64,000 nucleotides of DNA from DASUCS01 sp041166745 (lineage in GTDB: Bacteria > Actinomycetota > Acidimicrobiia > Acidimicrobiales > JACDCH01). Positions within the stretch are counted from its first letter, which is position 1. Each line of letters begins with the position of its first letter. Below, one piece after another: positions 16,049-24,557 of the stretch. Made by a program: the position numbers and the translations under genes. The notes under the pieces are model-generated. The model did no database searches, was not told the origin of the DNA, and saw nothing but the letters and a program-made list of their open reading frames with translations. Where the stretch lies: contig JBEEGH010000019.1 of assembly GCA_041166745.1 (NCBI GenBank), forward strand, positions 1 to 64,000, read 5' to 3'.

Positions 16049-17747
16049 CACCCGACGGCAGTCCCGGCAGCGTCGCGTACTTCGCAACGAGGTGCGTCGT
16101 GAGTGTCTCGGCGAGTTGCCGACGGTGACGTCGCAGCATCAGCAGGTGGTCCATGCCGTCGACCACCTCGAGGTGGAAGTTCGGCCGGCGTTCGAGGCCC
16201 CGTAAGGCGTACTTGCTCCGCCGCGTCAGCATCTCGAGGTCGCTGTCGATGCCGTAGCCGAGGAACGTGTCGATGCCTCGCTCGGCGATGCGTTCCAACA
16301 CATGTGTGGGCGCCGGATGGATGTGCAGCCGGTCGAGCAGATGCCAGGCCAGCGGCGGGATCCGGTCTTTGATGGCGGCGCCGAGGCCAGACGCGCTCGC
16401 TCGGCGGATCACCGAGCGGCTGGGCGGTGCCGCCCGCTTCGCGTCGACGCTGTTCTCCAGCAGGTCCGACGGCTCGAAGCGCAGGTTGGCGTTGATCGCG
16501 TACACGCCACGGACGCCATGCAGGGCCGCGACGTCGATCGAGAGGTACGCGCCGGAGCACACGCCGATGAGCACGCCGTCGTGGGAGTCCGCAGGGTTGA
16601 GGTGGGTCAGAACGTCGACGACATCGTCGAAGGCATCGGGTTGATACGCGCGCTGAGCCGGCTGACCCGGCCGGGCCGGACTGTCCCCGATGCCGCTGAG
16701 GTCCAATCGAAGCACGCGCAATCCTCGAGCGGCCCACGCCCGCGCGAGCTCGACCCACAGACGACTCGGCCCGATGTGATGGGCGGTGCCGTAGTTCAAG
16801 CACACGATCGTCGGGCCACGACGGTCGTCGTTGTCGAGCTCGGTGAGGATGCCGAACAGGCCGTACGGACCGAGCCGCACCGGCCGTTCGATGACGTTCC
16901 TGCCGTCGACCTCGTCGATGACCGCGGTGGTCGGCCGGCCGACGCGGGGGATCGCCTTGGCGGCATCGGTGGGGCAGTGCGAACTGAGCCACTCGACGAT
17001 TCGCGCGATGGCTTGGAACGGGATCTGGTTGTTCAGGAGCGACAGCTCGTCGACGAGCTCGCTCTGCCCGAGGGCGTCGTCCCACGTGACGTCGTTCGTC
17101 GCGTCGATGTGCGCCTTCGCCTTGCTGTTGAACGGCCGGTCGGAGCGGATGAGCGCCAGGACATGGGGCGCGAGCGCATCGGGAATGGCGGTGAGGTCGA
17201 CCGCCGAGAGCGCGTCGACAGTGTCTTTTGTGAACACGTGGCCGGCGGCCTCGAAGGCGCCGTCGTCGATCGGGTGCTCGTCGGCGCCGACGCCGACGAT
17301 GTGCAGCATCTTCGATTCGCGGATGAACGACCGGCCGGAGATGCAGGGATCCCAGAGCACGACGGCGCGGATGTCTTCGCGTTCCGCGGCGGCCGCCGCG
17401 GCGAGGGTGGCACCGAGGCGCATGCCGACGAGCGAGACCGGCTCGCCCGTGAGCGCACGCACGAACTCGATCGACTGGCGGATGCTCGCCTGCCACGCGC
17501 TGACCCGATCGGCTTCGTAATCGTTCCCGACCGAATCCCCGGTGCCGTCGTAGTCGAAGCGCAGTACGACGAACCCGGCGTCGGCGAGCTCGTCGGCCAG
17601 AGCGACGAAGGTGCTGTACGCCAGTAGATGCTCGTAGCCGACGGGGTAGCAGGCGACGACACCGCCGCGCGCCGACCCGTCCGGCTCGTGGAGCCAGCCG
17701 AACAGCCGACGGTCCTCGGCACCGAACCAGAAGGGTGTGCCGTTCAT
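16005..17747 (-). CDS. Tandem alpha/beta-hydrolase protein lacking Ser at both nucleophile elbows (exosortase-associated-hydrolase-like)
   Basis: 580 residues in two hydrolase-like halves. First half: FVVLRFDYDGTGDS at 59-72 and the elbow VGMRLGA at 107-113, where Arg110 occupies the nucleophile place. Second half (from about 290): VLRLDLSGIGDS at 345-356 and the elbow IGVCSGA at 394-400 with Cys397 in that place. These resemble, from memory, the two separate hydrolases of exosortase-A/polysaccharide systems (GLRLGA-type and GxCxxA-type), here in one chain. Late DGMDHLLM supplies a likely catalytic His for the second half. ATG 17747 overlaps the GH2 stop (ATGA). Last gene of the aminoacyl-carrier-protein operon; a thioesterase or transferase role is an inference. 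Confidence 0.78.
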   Translation of the reverse strand: MNGTPFWFGAEDRRLFGWLHEPDGSARGGVVACYPVGYEHLLAYSTFVALADELADAGFVVLRFDYDGTGDSVGNDYEADRVSAWQASIRQSIEFVRALTGEPVSLVGMRLGATLAAAAAAEREDIRAVVLWDPCISGRSFIRESKMLHIVGVGADEHPIDDGAFEAAGHVFTKDTVDALSAVDLTAIPDALAPHVLALIRSDRPFNSKAKAHIDATNDVTWDDALGQSELVDELSLLNNQIPFQAIARIVEWLSSHCPTDAAKAIPRVGRPTTAVIDEVDGRNVIERPVRLGPYGLFGILTELDNDDRRGPTIVCLNYGTAHHIGPSRLWVELARAWAARGLRVLRLDLSGIGDSPARPGQPAQRAYQPDAFDDVVDVLTHLNPADSHDGVLIGVCSGAYLSIDVAALHGVRGVYAINANLRFEPSDLLENSVDAKRAAPPSRSVIRRASASGLGAAIKDRIPPLAWHLLDRLHIHPAPTHVLERIAERGIDTFLGYGIDSDLEMLTRRSKYALRGLERRPNFHLEVVDGMDHLLMLRRHRRQLAETLTTHLVAKYATLPGLPSGASARLSPTNPGGRR

Positions 17748-20149
17748 TCGGCGGTCCGGATCCGGCAACCGGAGACGGTGTTGATCGCCCGGATCTCGCC
17801 CGACGGCGCGGCGGTGTCGGGCCCCAACGCTTCGAGCATCACGGTGCGGGGTGTTCCCGGAGCCACGTGAAACCAGTTGTCGTCCGGTCGGAATCCTTCG
17901 ACCTGCAACGCCACGGACTGAGCGAACCGCCTGGATCGGATGGTGAGCATCCATTGTCCCGCGCTGTCGGGTGTCGCTTCGGCGCTGAGGCCGATGTCGG
18001 GCTCGAGCTCGCGCGCGAGTCCGAGCGGTAGATGGAAAGCGCGCGCGATCGGATGGCTGTCGCCGTCGACGAGCGTGGCCGCGACGAGGTCATAGTTCGC
18101 CGGACCGAACCGGTACGCCCAGGTGAGATCGCGAAAGCCCTCGAACAGCGCGTCGGCGCTCACCACGTGCGCGCTGCGCCCGGCCAGCTTGATCGACTGC
18201 TCAGCCGCCTCGCTCAACAGCTCGCCGCGACTGAACAGCTCGACACGGAGGGTGCCCTCGACCGTGTCGGCGGTGTCGTTGACGACGTGGAGGTGGAGAC
18301 CGTTGAGCCCCTCGTCGAGGGCCAACACCGCCACCGGTGCCATCGCTCGCCGCGCGCACCACCACGCCGGCTTCGGCCGGCCGGAGGAGTCGACCAGACC
18401 CCACCCCGCACCCGGACGAAGGTCGCGCAGGAACCAGACCAACGCGCCGGCACAACTCGAGCCGACCCGACGCCACTCGGCGATCGTCGCGGCGATCAGC
18501 TCGCCCGTGACGGCCCGTCCGAGGTCGAGGTAACGGTTCGCGTCACTGGCCAGCAGCGCATCCGGATCGACGTCGAAGAGGTCGCGCACGTAGTGGTCGC
18601 GTACGTCGGCGAAATCCCAATCGGCCCCGTTGTCGCGCGGCACGCCGTAGCGGGTGGCGGCCTGCTCGGCCGTGAGTGCGTCGGGCACGTGGGCGAAAGC
18701 GAGACACTCGGAGGCGAACCGGACGTTGGCGCGGCGAACGTCGCTGACCGGGCGACGGTAACCGCCGACGCCGTAGTAGTGCGCGACACCAGCGTCGTTG
18801 TGGAACGGAAGCGTCCCGCCGGTCGGTGACGACGTCACGTACGCAAGACCAGGGACGGCGCGCTCAGCGAGTGCGGGAATCACGTTGTCGAACACGGACA
18901 TCAACCATCGGTTGCGCGGCAGCCCGAGCATGGCCGCCTGCTGCTCCACCTCGCTTCCACCGCACAACACCGCGAACGAAGGGCGGTGGCCGATCCGTTC
19001 GAGAAGTTGCGTCACCTCGCCTTCCACCTCGGCGACGAACTCGGGATCGTCCGGCGGATCCATGTTCGCGAACATCAGGTCCTGCCAGACGAGGATGCCG
19101 AGCTCGTCACACAGGTCGTAGAACTCGTCGCTCTCGTACACCGTCGTGCCACTGAGTCGGAGCATGTTCATGTTGCCGCGGCGCACGTCTTCGAGCGCGG
19201 CTCGAAGCGCCTGTGGGTCGGCCGCCAATGCCACCGGATCGACGGGCATCCACACCGCGCCACGGCAGAAGACCGGCTCGCCGTTCACCCGCAACGCGAA
19301 CCCGTCGTCGGCGGTTTCCGCCTCGATCGTCCGGAAGCCGACTCGCCCGAGTGGCCATGACCGATCGTCGATAGAAACGCTCACGTCGTGCAAGGTCGAC
19401 GGACCGTGCGTGTGCGGCCACCAGCGCTGCGGATGGAACAGCCGGACGATGGCGTGAGCGCGATCGCCTTCGACCGTCGCGTCCGCTCGGGTCGCTCCGA
19501 CCATGACGACGACGTCGACGCCGGGGTCGCGCAGCTGGACGGTCACCTCCACCACGCCGTCGTGGCCGTCGCAGATGGCGCGTACCGTCGACGAGACGAC
19601 GTCCGGGGCGGGTACGAGCTCGCATCCTCGCCAGGGGCCGACGGGCGCGCCTGTCGATGACCATCCGGGCATCCGGCCGAGCAGCGCCGTTCGAAACCAA
19701 CGCAGGTTCTGGTGCCTGACGAGTCGGGTCTTCCAGCGCGGACGCGGTCGTTTCGCCGCCAGCAACGGGCCGAGCGCCGCGCAGCGGATCGTCACGTCGT
19801 ACGCGCCCGGTGTCAGCGGCCCGACATCGACGGTGTGGCCCCGGAACATGTTCTCGCTGTGCAGGACCGGACGATCGGCGAACCAGACGTCGGCGATCGT
19901 GGCCAGGCCGCCAATGCGGAGCAGCCACTGACCTTCGTGCTCGTCGGTGACGGTGAACGTCGTGCGCCACCACCAGTCGTCGGCATCGAAGTCGCGCTCG
20001 TCGTCGACGGTCCACCGGTCGGCGGCCCGGAGCGCGCTGGCTGCGGTCCCAGGCACGATCGCGCTGAGCCACTCGACGTCGAGGCCGTCGAGCTCAGCGG
20101 GACCGTCCGCGGCGCCCGGGTCGGTCGAACACAACTCCCAGTCAGCCAT
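17744..20149 (-). CDS. Glycoside hydrolase family 2 protein (beta-mannosidase-like)
   Basis: 801 residues from ATG 20149, which overlaps the DUF1839 stop by 8 nt. Order: N-terminal jelly-roll sugar-binding domain (about 1-180, with ADRWTVDD and DDWWWRTTF), Ig-like domain (about 185-275), TIM barrel (about 280-600), then C-terminal sandwich domains. Barrel motifs: GEPVFCRGAVWMPVD at 290-304, NMNMLRLSGTTVYESDEFYDLCDELGILVWQD (about 326-357, spanning a GH2 hallmark), acid/base candidate E400 in GGSEVEQQ, and nucleophile candidate E481 in RFASECLAF. These match exo-beta-mannosidase-type GH2 enzymes. No signal peptide, so it appears intracellular, which is odd unless it works on an activated or lipid/carrier-linked glycoside. 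Confidence 0.85.
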   Translation of the reverse strand: MADWELCSTDPGAADGPAELDGLDVEWLSAIVPGTAASALRAADRWTVDDERDFDADDWWWRTTFTVTDEHEGQWLLRIGGLATIADVWFADRPVLHSENMFRGHTVDVGPLTPGAYDVTIRCAALGPLLAAKRPRPRWKTRLVRHQNLRWFRTALLGRMPGWSSTGAPVGPWRGCELVPAPDVVSSTVRAICDGHDGVVEVTVQLRDPGVDVVVMVGATRADATVEGDRAHAIVRLFHPQRWWPHTHGPSTLHDVSVSIDDRSWPLGRVGFRTIEAETADDGFALRVNGEPVFCRGAVWMPVDPVALAADPQALRAALEDVRRGNMNMLRLSGTTVYESDEFYDLCDELGILVWQDLMFANMDPPDDPEFVAEVEGEVTQLLERIGHRPSFAVLCGGSEVEQQAAMLGLPRNRWLMSVFDNVIPALAERAVPGLAYVTSSPTGGTLPFHNDAGVAHYYGVGGYRRPVSDVRRANVRFASECLAFAHVPDALTAEQAATRYGVPRDNGADWDFADVRDHYVRDLFDVDPDALLASDANRYLDLGRAVTGELIAATIAEWRRVGSSCAGALVWFLRDLRPGAGWGLVDSSGRPKPAWWCARRAMAPVAVLALDEGLNGLHLHVVNDTADTVEGTLRVELFSRGELLSEAAEQSIKLAGRSAHVVSADALFEGFRDLTWAYRFGPANYDLVAATLVDGDSHPIARAFHLPLGLARELEPDIGLSAEATPDSAGQWMLTIRSRRFAQSVALQVEGFRPDDNWFHVAPGTPRTVMLEALGPDTAAPSGEIRAINTVSGCRIRTAE

Positions 20150-21119
20150 AGCGAGCGACCAGCGGGGCCATTGCCGAGTCCCAGTGGCGCTCCATCGCGT
20201 CGAGCACCGGCTCGACGTCGACCGCTCGGCCTCGCACGACTCGCGCCAGGTTGAACTGCAGTGTCTTCGCGGCGTTGGATAGCTCGCGGAAGGCGTCGGC
20301 CGCCGAAGCGATGGACGCGTCGTCGTTGGCGGCGAGCCAATCGACGTATGTCGCGGCCAATTCGGCATTGGCGCCGCACTGACGGCAGAAGCCGAATGCC
20401 CAACGATGGAACGTGTCGAGCGTCTGTGAGCTGAGCCAAACGAGATCGTCGGCCAACCGCTTGCGCATGCGCGGCACCGGGTTGGTCGCGGGCCGGCGAG
20501 CCAGGTGGTCGCGCGTGAGCTGGATCGCGCCATCCACGAGCTGTGACGCGTCGTCGTGGCGGGCGGCGTCGAGCTTCACGAGCTCGACGTACGGCGGCAG
20601 CACGCGCGGGTCTTGCAACGCTTCGGTGCGCCGCAACACGCCGTCGTAGTCGTCTCCGTTGAGTTCGAAGTAGCCGGCGTTGTGGAAATAGCCCAACCGC
20701 CGCGCGTCGGAGTCGATGAGTTGAGGAACAATCGCCGACTTCACGTGGTCGAGCTGGTACGAGACCCCGGCCGTGTCGGGGAGGTACCAGCTGTCGGCCT
20801 CGATGGTCAGCAGACGGCCGAGCGCGAGCTGCTCGACGATGTGGTTCTCCGTGGGCGCCCACACGTTCATCTCGCCGACCTCGATGCCGTACATGGCGCG
20901 AAGGTCTTCGAGCGGGAACTTGAAGAACGTCCATTGGTCGCCTTCGAAGTCGGTGCTCAACGTGAAGGCCGCGCAGGCGATCGGATCGAAACCGAACGCG
21001 TGCAAGACCTCGATCCAGAGATCGACGTAGCAGTTGGTTTCCGACCACATGCGCTCGCCCGAGTGCAATGGATGCGGCTCGTACGTCGCGGCGTCGATGT
21101 CGAGCAGCTGCAGGCTCAT
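20142..21119 (-). CDS. DUF1839 family protein
   Basis: 325 residues. I chose ATG 21119, which overlaps the ligase stop as ATGA, over ATG 21125 two codons upstream. ERMWSETNCYVDLWIEVLHAFGFDP near the start, FEGDQWTFFKFPLEDL, and the later LGYFHNAGYFELNGDDY are, as I recall them, features of DUF1839. This family regularly sits beside amino acid:carrier-protein ligases. Its activity is unknown; a role in moving the aminoacyl group from the carrier protein would fit the context but is inference. Cytoplasmic, no membrane segment. Confidence 0.8.
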   Translation of the reverse strand: MSLQLLDIDAATYEPHPLHSGERMWSETNCYVDLWIEVLHAFGFDPIACAAFTLSTDFEGDQWTFFKFPLEDLRAMYGIEVGEMNVWAPTENHIVEQLALGRLLTIEADSWYLPDTAGVSYQLDHVKSAIVPQLIDSDARRLGYFHNAGYFELNGDDYDGVLRRTEALQDPRVLPPYVELVKLDAARHDDASQLVDGAIQLTRDHLARRPATNPVPRMRKRLADDLVWLSSQTLDTFHRWAFGFCRQCGANAELAATYVDWLAANDDASIASAADAFRELSNAAKTLQFNLARVVRGRAVDVEPVLDAMERHWDSAMAPLVARYG

Positions 21120-22018
21120 CCCCACAGCCTCGTGCGAACGTCGGCCGGCCAGCGGGCCACGTCAAGACCGTGCGTGTGCAGGAGCGCCAACGTGATGCGT
21201 TCCATGCCGAAGCCGACACACGCCGAGTGCGCGGTCTCGCCATCCGCGGTGGTGATGCCGAACGGCACACCGAAGTGATCGCGATGACAGTTCGACGATG
21301 CGATGGCCGTCGGCTTCTCCGGCGAACAGATGGGCGTGACGAGCTCGTACTTCAACGCTTCGTCGAGTTGTCCGGCGGCCAGCAATCGCCCGGAACGCCC
21401 GAAGAACGGATCGTTCGCGACCACTGCCTCGGCGGCGAGGCCGAACGACGTGAGTACGTCGAGTCCTCGCTCGATCCAGAGATCGCGGAACTGCTCCGCG
21501 CCCGCGGGGTCACCGAGGTAGACGAACTCGCGCTGGCGGAAGGCCTGCATCCGCGCCGGGTCGATCGAGGGTTCGTGGCGAAAGTTCCAACCGAACACGT
21601 TGTAGCGGCGTCCGCCTTCGGGCAGTTGGCCGGACGACATCGGATAGATCGGGTGACACGTCGCGGTGCAGAGTGCGAGATCGGTGGGAGCGAGGGCGGT
21701 CGCCCATTCGGCTCCCGATTCGAGCAACGCGAGCAGCTCGCGATGTTCGCGATCGCCGCCCGAGAAGGCGTGCACCTCGCCGATCAGGTTCGGAAAGGAG
21801 CGCAGGTAGTCGGTGCGCTCGAGCGTCGTCCGTGGCAGGAGCGGGGGAAAGGCCAGCGGCGTCGACGCAAGATCGCGGCCCGCTTCGCCGGCACAGCGGT
21901 TGACGCCTTCGACGATGGCCTCGAAATCGGCGCCCTTGCCGAAGATGCCCTCGACGCCCATGGGCACGAGGTGACCCGCGCCGATCAACTCGTCACGAAA
22001 GCGGGCGTACTCGTCCAC
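21116..22018 (-). CDS. Amino acid:[carrier protein] ligase (seryl-tRNA-synthetase-like)
   Basis: 300 residues, a stand-alone class II synthetase core with no tRNA-binding arm. Motif 2 is NFRHEPSIDPARMQAF (145-160) and motif 3 is GFGMERITLAL (269-279). A zinc site is predicted from C121 (CHPIYP), E164 (RQREF) and C267 (SACVGF), aligning with the Cys/Glu/Cys ligands described for the Bradyrhizobium enzymes. Those enzymes activate Gly or Ala with ATP and load them on the phosphopantetheine of a dedicated carrier protein, not on tRNA. The carrier-protein gene is two genes upstream in the same operon. The stop overlaps the DUF1839 start. Confidence 0.88.
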   Translation of the reverse strand: MDEYARFRDELIGAGHLVPMGVEGIFGKGADFEAIVEGVNRCAGEAGRDLASTPLAFPPLLPRTTLERTDYLRSFPNLIGEVHAFSGGDREHRELLALLESGAEWATALAPTDLALCTATCHPIYPMSSGQLPEGGRRYNVFGWNFRHEPSIDPARMQAFRQREFVYLGDPAGAEQFRDLWIERGLDVLTSFGLAAEAVVANDPFFGRSGRLLAAGQLDEALKYELVTPICSPEKPTAIASSNCHRDHFGVPFGITTADGETAHSACVGFGMERITLALLHTHGLDVARWPADVRTRLWG

Positions 22019-22027
22019 GTCGACTCG

Positions 22028-23194
22028 TCACTGGCCCTTGTGGACGAGGAGCATCTGCGCGTTGTGGCCCGCGATCCGGTCGTTGTTGATCATGAGCGGC
22101 GCCCCATGGGCGTCTCGCAACAGGCGGCCCAGGCTGTACGGGGAATCCTCTCGATACGCGGAGATGCCGATCACCGACATCGCGCGGGTCACGATGTCGA
22201 CGACGTAGGCCGAGCTCGACAGCTTGAGGCTGTTCATCGAGATGGTGAAGCGCATGCTGGACAGCTCGGCCAGATCGTCTTCGTGATCGCGGTAGTGCCG
22301 CGCGGTGCCGTGCACCAGCTGGTTGAACTCCTGCAGTGTCGCCACGAGTTCGGCGAGACGCACGGCCGCGGCCGGTGTCCGGCCGGGAGACTTGCGGGCT
22401 TCGTTGCGGATGAAGCGGCGGGCCGTGGCCACCGCGGCAGTGGCTATCCCCAGCCACACCGAGCTCCACACGATGTGCGACGTGGGCAGCATCGTTTGCG
22501 CGGCGATGTCGGCGAACGGATCCGTCAGGACCTCGTCAACCGGGCCGTCGGCCGACAAGCGGAATCCGAGACTGCACGTGCCGCGGAAGCCGAGCGTGTC
22601 CCAGCCGCTGGTCGCCTCGAGCGACGTGTTCGGCTCCCGGCACAGCACCAGCACCTGATCGTTGGCTGGACTGAGCGCCGCGGCGCGTGCGGTGGCGAGG
22701 ATGCCGTCGGCGCTGGCGCCGTAGGAGATGACGGGCGCTTGTTTTTCGAGGTGGAAGCGCTCGTCGTGACGCTCGAGGGCGCATCCGCTGGAGCGGACGT
22801 CGCCTCCGATGCCGACTTCGGTGGTAGCCGATGCGAGGAGTAGCTCGCGACCAGCGAGCTCGCGTAGGAAGCCGTCGAGCGCGGGCGTGTGCCCATGACG
22901 AACGAGGCAGTGCACCTGGATCTGGTGCATGGCGTACACCATCGCCGTCGATGCGCAGTGCTGTCCGAGCGCCTCGACGGCCCCGGTCACTTCAACGATG
23001 CTGGCACCGCCGCCACCGAGGGACGTCGGCACGAGCACGGAGAGCATGCGCTCCCCTCGGAGGGCATCGATCGCCTCCACGGGGAAACGGGCGTCGCGGT
23101 CGACTTCGGCGGCCGCGGGTGCGGCGACGGTTGCGCCGATCCGGGCCGCGACGGCCTCGATCTCCTTCGGCGCGTTCACGGGCACGGCGGACAC
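22028..23194 (-). CDS. Acyl-CoA dehydrogenase-like flavoprotein of the aminoacyl-carrier-protein operon
   Basis: 388 residues with the acyl-CoA dehydrogenase fold: N-terminal helices (VLVPTSLGGGGASIVEVTGAVEAL), the mid beta-domain with ASATTEVGIGG and FRGTCSLGFRL, and the C-terminal helices with SAYVVDIVTRAMSVIGISAY and a closing DAHGAPLMINNDRI. It starts at GTG 23194, 2 bp after the carrier-protein stop. In this operon a likely substrate is an aminoacyl-S-carrier protein rather than an acyl-CoA, by analogy with prolyl-carrier-protein oxidases. That is inference. I could not assign the catalytic base securely. Confidence 0.83.
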   Translation of the reverse strand: MSAVPVNAPKEIEAVAARIGATVAAPAAAEVDRDARFPVEAIDALRGERMLSVLVPTSLGGGGASIVEVTGAVEALGQHCASTAMVYAMHQIQVHCLVRHGHTPALDGFLRELAGRELLLASATTEVGIGGDVRSSGCALERHDERFHLEKQAPVISYGASADGILATARAAALSPANDQVLVLCREPNTSLEATSGWDTLGFRGTCSLGFRLSADGPVDEVLTDPFADIAAQTMLPTSHIVWSSVWLGIATAAVATARRFIRNEARKSPGRTPAAAVRLAELVATLQEFNQLVHGTARHYRDHEDDLAELSSMRFTISMNSLKLSSSAYVVDIVTRAMSVIGISAYREDSPYSLGRLLRDAHGAPLMINNDRIAGHNAQMLLVHKGQ

Positions 23195-23196
23195 GG

Positions 23197-23451
23197 TCAG
23201 CTCTGGGGCAGCGGCGCGGTGGTCAGCTCCTCCAGCGCGGCGCGGATGGCGGCTACCGATTCGAATGTCTGCTTGCGCAGCAGCTCGTCGGGAAACTCGA
23301 TGTCGAACGCATCTTCGAGCGCCAGCATCAGGTTGACGCTCGCATGCGAGGTGAGCCCGGCGTCGTACAGGTTCGCCTCGTCGTCGAGCGCGGAGATGTC
23401 GACCGCCAGACGACCCTCGTCGCCCACGATGCGCCGAATCGTGTCAGTCAT
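23197..23451 (-). CDS. Acyl carrier protein-like aminoacyl carrier protein
   Basis: 84 residues, start ATG 23451. A four-helix carrier fold is suggested by the helices TIRRIVGDE, SVNLMLALEDAF and QTFESVAAIRAALEEL. The phosphopantetheine site is LYDAGLTSHASV with S35 in the place of the usual DSL serine. Thr instead of Asp before the Ser (GLTS) is, as I recall, typical of carrier proteins charged by stand-alone amino acid:carrier-protein ligases. It leads the six-gene leftward operon ending at 16005; the 113-bp gap to the divergent GT2 gene should hold the promoter. Confidence 0.87.
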   Translation of the reverse strand: MTDTIRRIVGDEGRLAVDISALDDEANLYDAGLTSHASVNLMLALEDAFDIEFPDELLRKQTFESVAAIRAALEELTTAPLPQS

Positions 23452-23564
23452 CCCACACCGAGTGAAGTATCGCCCACTTCCGTACATGTCCGAAACCCCT
23501 GGTGGATGAAATGGTCCCTCGGACCTATGCCTGAGCGCCGCCTCGTCCCACGTACAGTCCACGC

Positions 23565-24557
23565 GTGGCCGATTTGGTGTCGTTCTGCGTCCCGAACCAC
23601 AACTACGGCCGCTTCCTTCGCCCGTTGATCGACGCCCTGTTGGCCCAGACGTACGACAACGTGGAGGTGATCGTCGTCGACGACGGCTCGACCGACGACT
23701 CGCGCCACGTGTTGGCCGAATACGAGGGACGTATCGTCGTGGAATTACAGCCGCAAAGCGGACAAGCAGCCGCGTGCAACCGTGCGTTCGCGCTGTCACA
23801 CGGCGACATCGTGGTCTTCCACGACTCCGACGACATGGTGTATCCCGACGCCGCGGAGCGCCTGGTCGAAGCCTTCGAGGATCCGAAGGTGACGATGGTG
23901 ATGAGTCGTCTCGAGATCGTCGATGCCGAGGGCCGCAGAATCGGCGCTCGGCGCCCGCCCGACGGCTGTCCGCTCTGGGGAGGCGATCTCCGATCGCTCG
24001 TGCTCGACCGGTGCTCGTTCTTCTGGCCCGAGACGACTGGCCAGGCGTACCGGCGCTCGTTCGTCGACGCCGTGATGCCGATTCCAGAGCTTGCTCCGCC
24101 TGACGGCTACTTCTCCTACCTCGCCGCGTTGGGCGGTCCTCTCGTCGCGCTGGAGCAACCGGTCGCCTGCTACCGCTCGCACGGGGCCAACAAACACATC
24201 TCCCCTCCCGTGCACGGATCGCCGTGGTTGGACGAACGCATCGAGATGCGGGAGAACCTCTACAAGGCCATGCGCACGTACGGCGGTGCGTTGGGGGTGT
24301 TCAGCGATGCCCAAAGCGCGCAGGAGTGGGTGCCGCGCGACTACATCATGGCCAGCCTGCGCGTCGCGAAGTCGCGGTTGACGCGGCAGTCCGGTCGGTG
24401 GCGTCACGCGGTGTCGGGAGCGCGCGCCATCGCGGGGCATCCGCAGTTTCGCCTCGCGAGCCAGGCCCGCCACATGACCTGGTTCATCGGCGCGGCGATC
24501 CTCCCGCTGCCCCTCGCTCGCCGGTCCATCACCGCTCGTTTCCCGCAGGCGCGATGA
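23565..24557 (+). CDS. GT2-family glycosyltransferase
   Basis: 330 residues from GTG 23565. VSFCVPNHNYGRFL (5-18) starts the GT-A fold, VIVVDDGSTDDS (about 35-46) is the nucleotide-binding motif, HDSDDMVYPD carries the DxD metal motif and SHGANKH is a late acceptor-side segment. A cytoplasmic inverting transferase using an NDP-sugar. It is the first gene of a six-gene chain joined by 4-nt overlaps (23565-29526). Confidence 0.9.
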   Translation: MADLVSFCVPNHNYGRFLRPLIDALLAQTYDNVEVIVVDDGSTDDSRHVLAEYEGRIVVELQPQSGQAAACNRAFALSHGDIVVFHDSDDMVYPDAAERLVEAFEDPKVTMVMSRLEIVDAEGRRIGARRPPDGCPLWGGDLRSLVLDRCSFFWPETTGQAYRRSFVDAVMPIPELAPPDGYFSYLAALGGPLVALEQPVACYRSHGANKHISPPVHGSPWLDERIEMRENLYKAMRTYGGALGVFSDAQSAQEWVPRDYIMASLRVAKSRLTRQSGRWRHAVSGARAIAGHPQFRLASQARHMTWFIGAAILPLPLARRSITARFPQAR

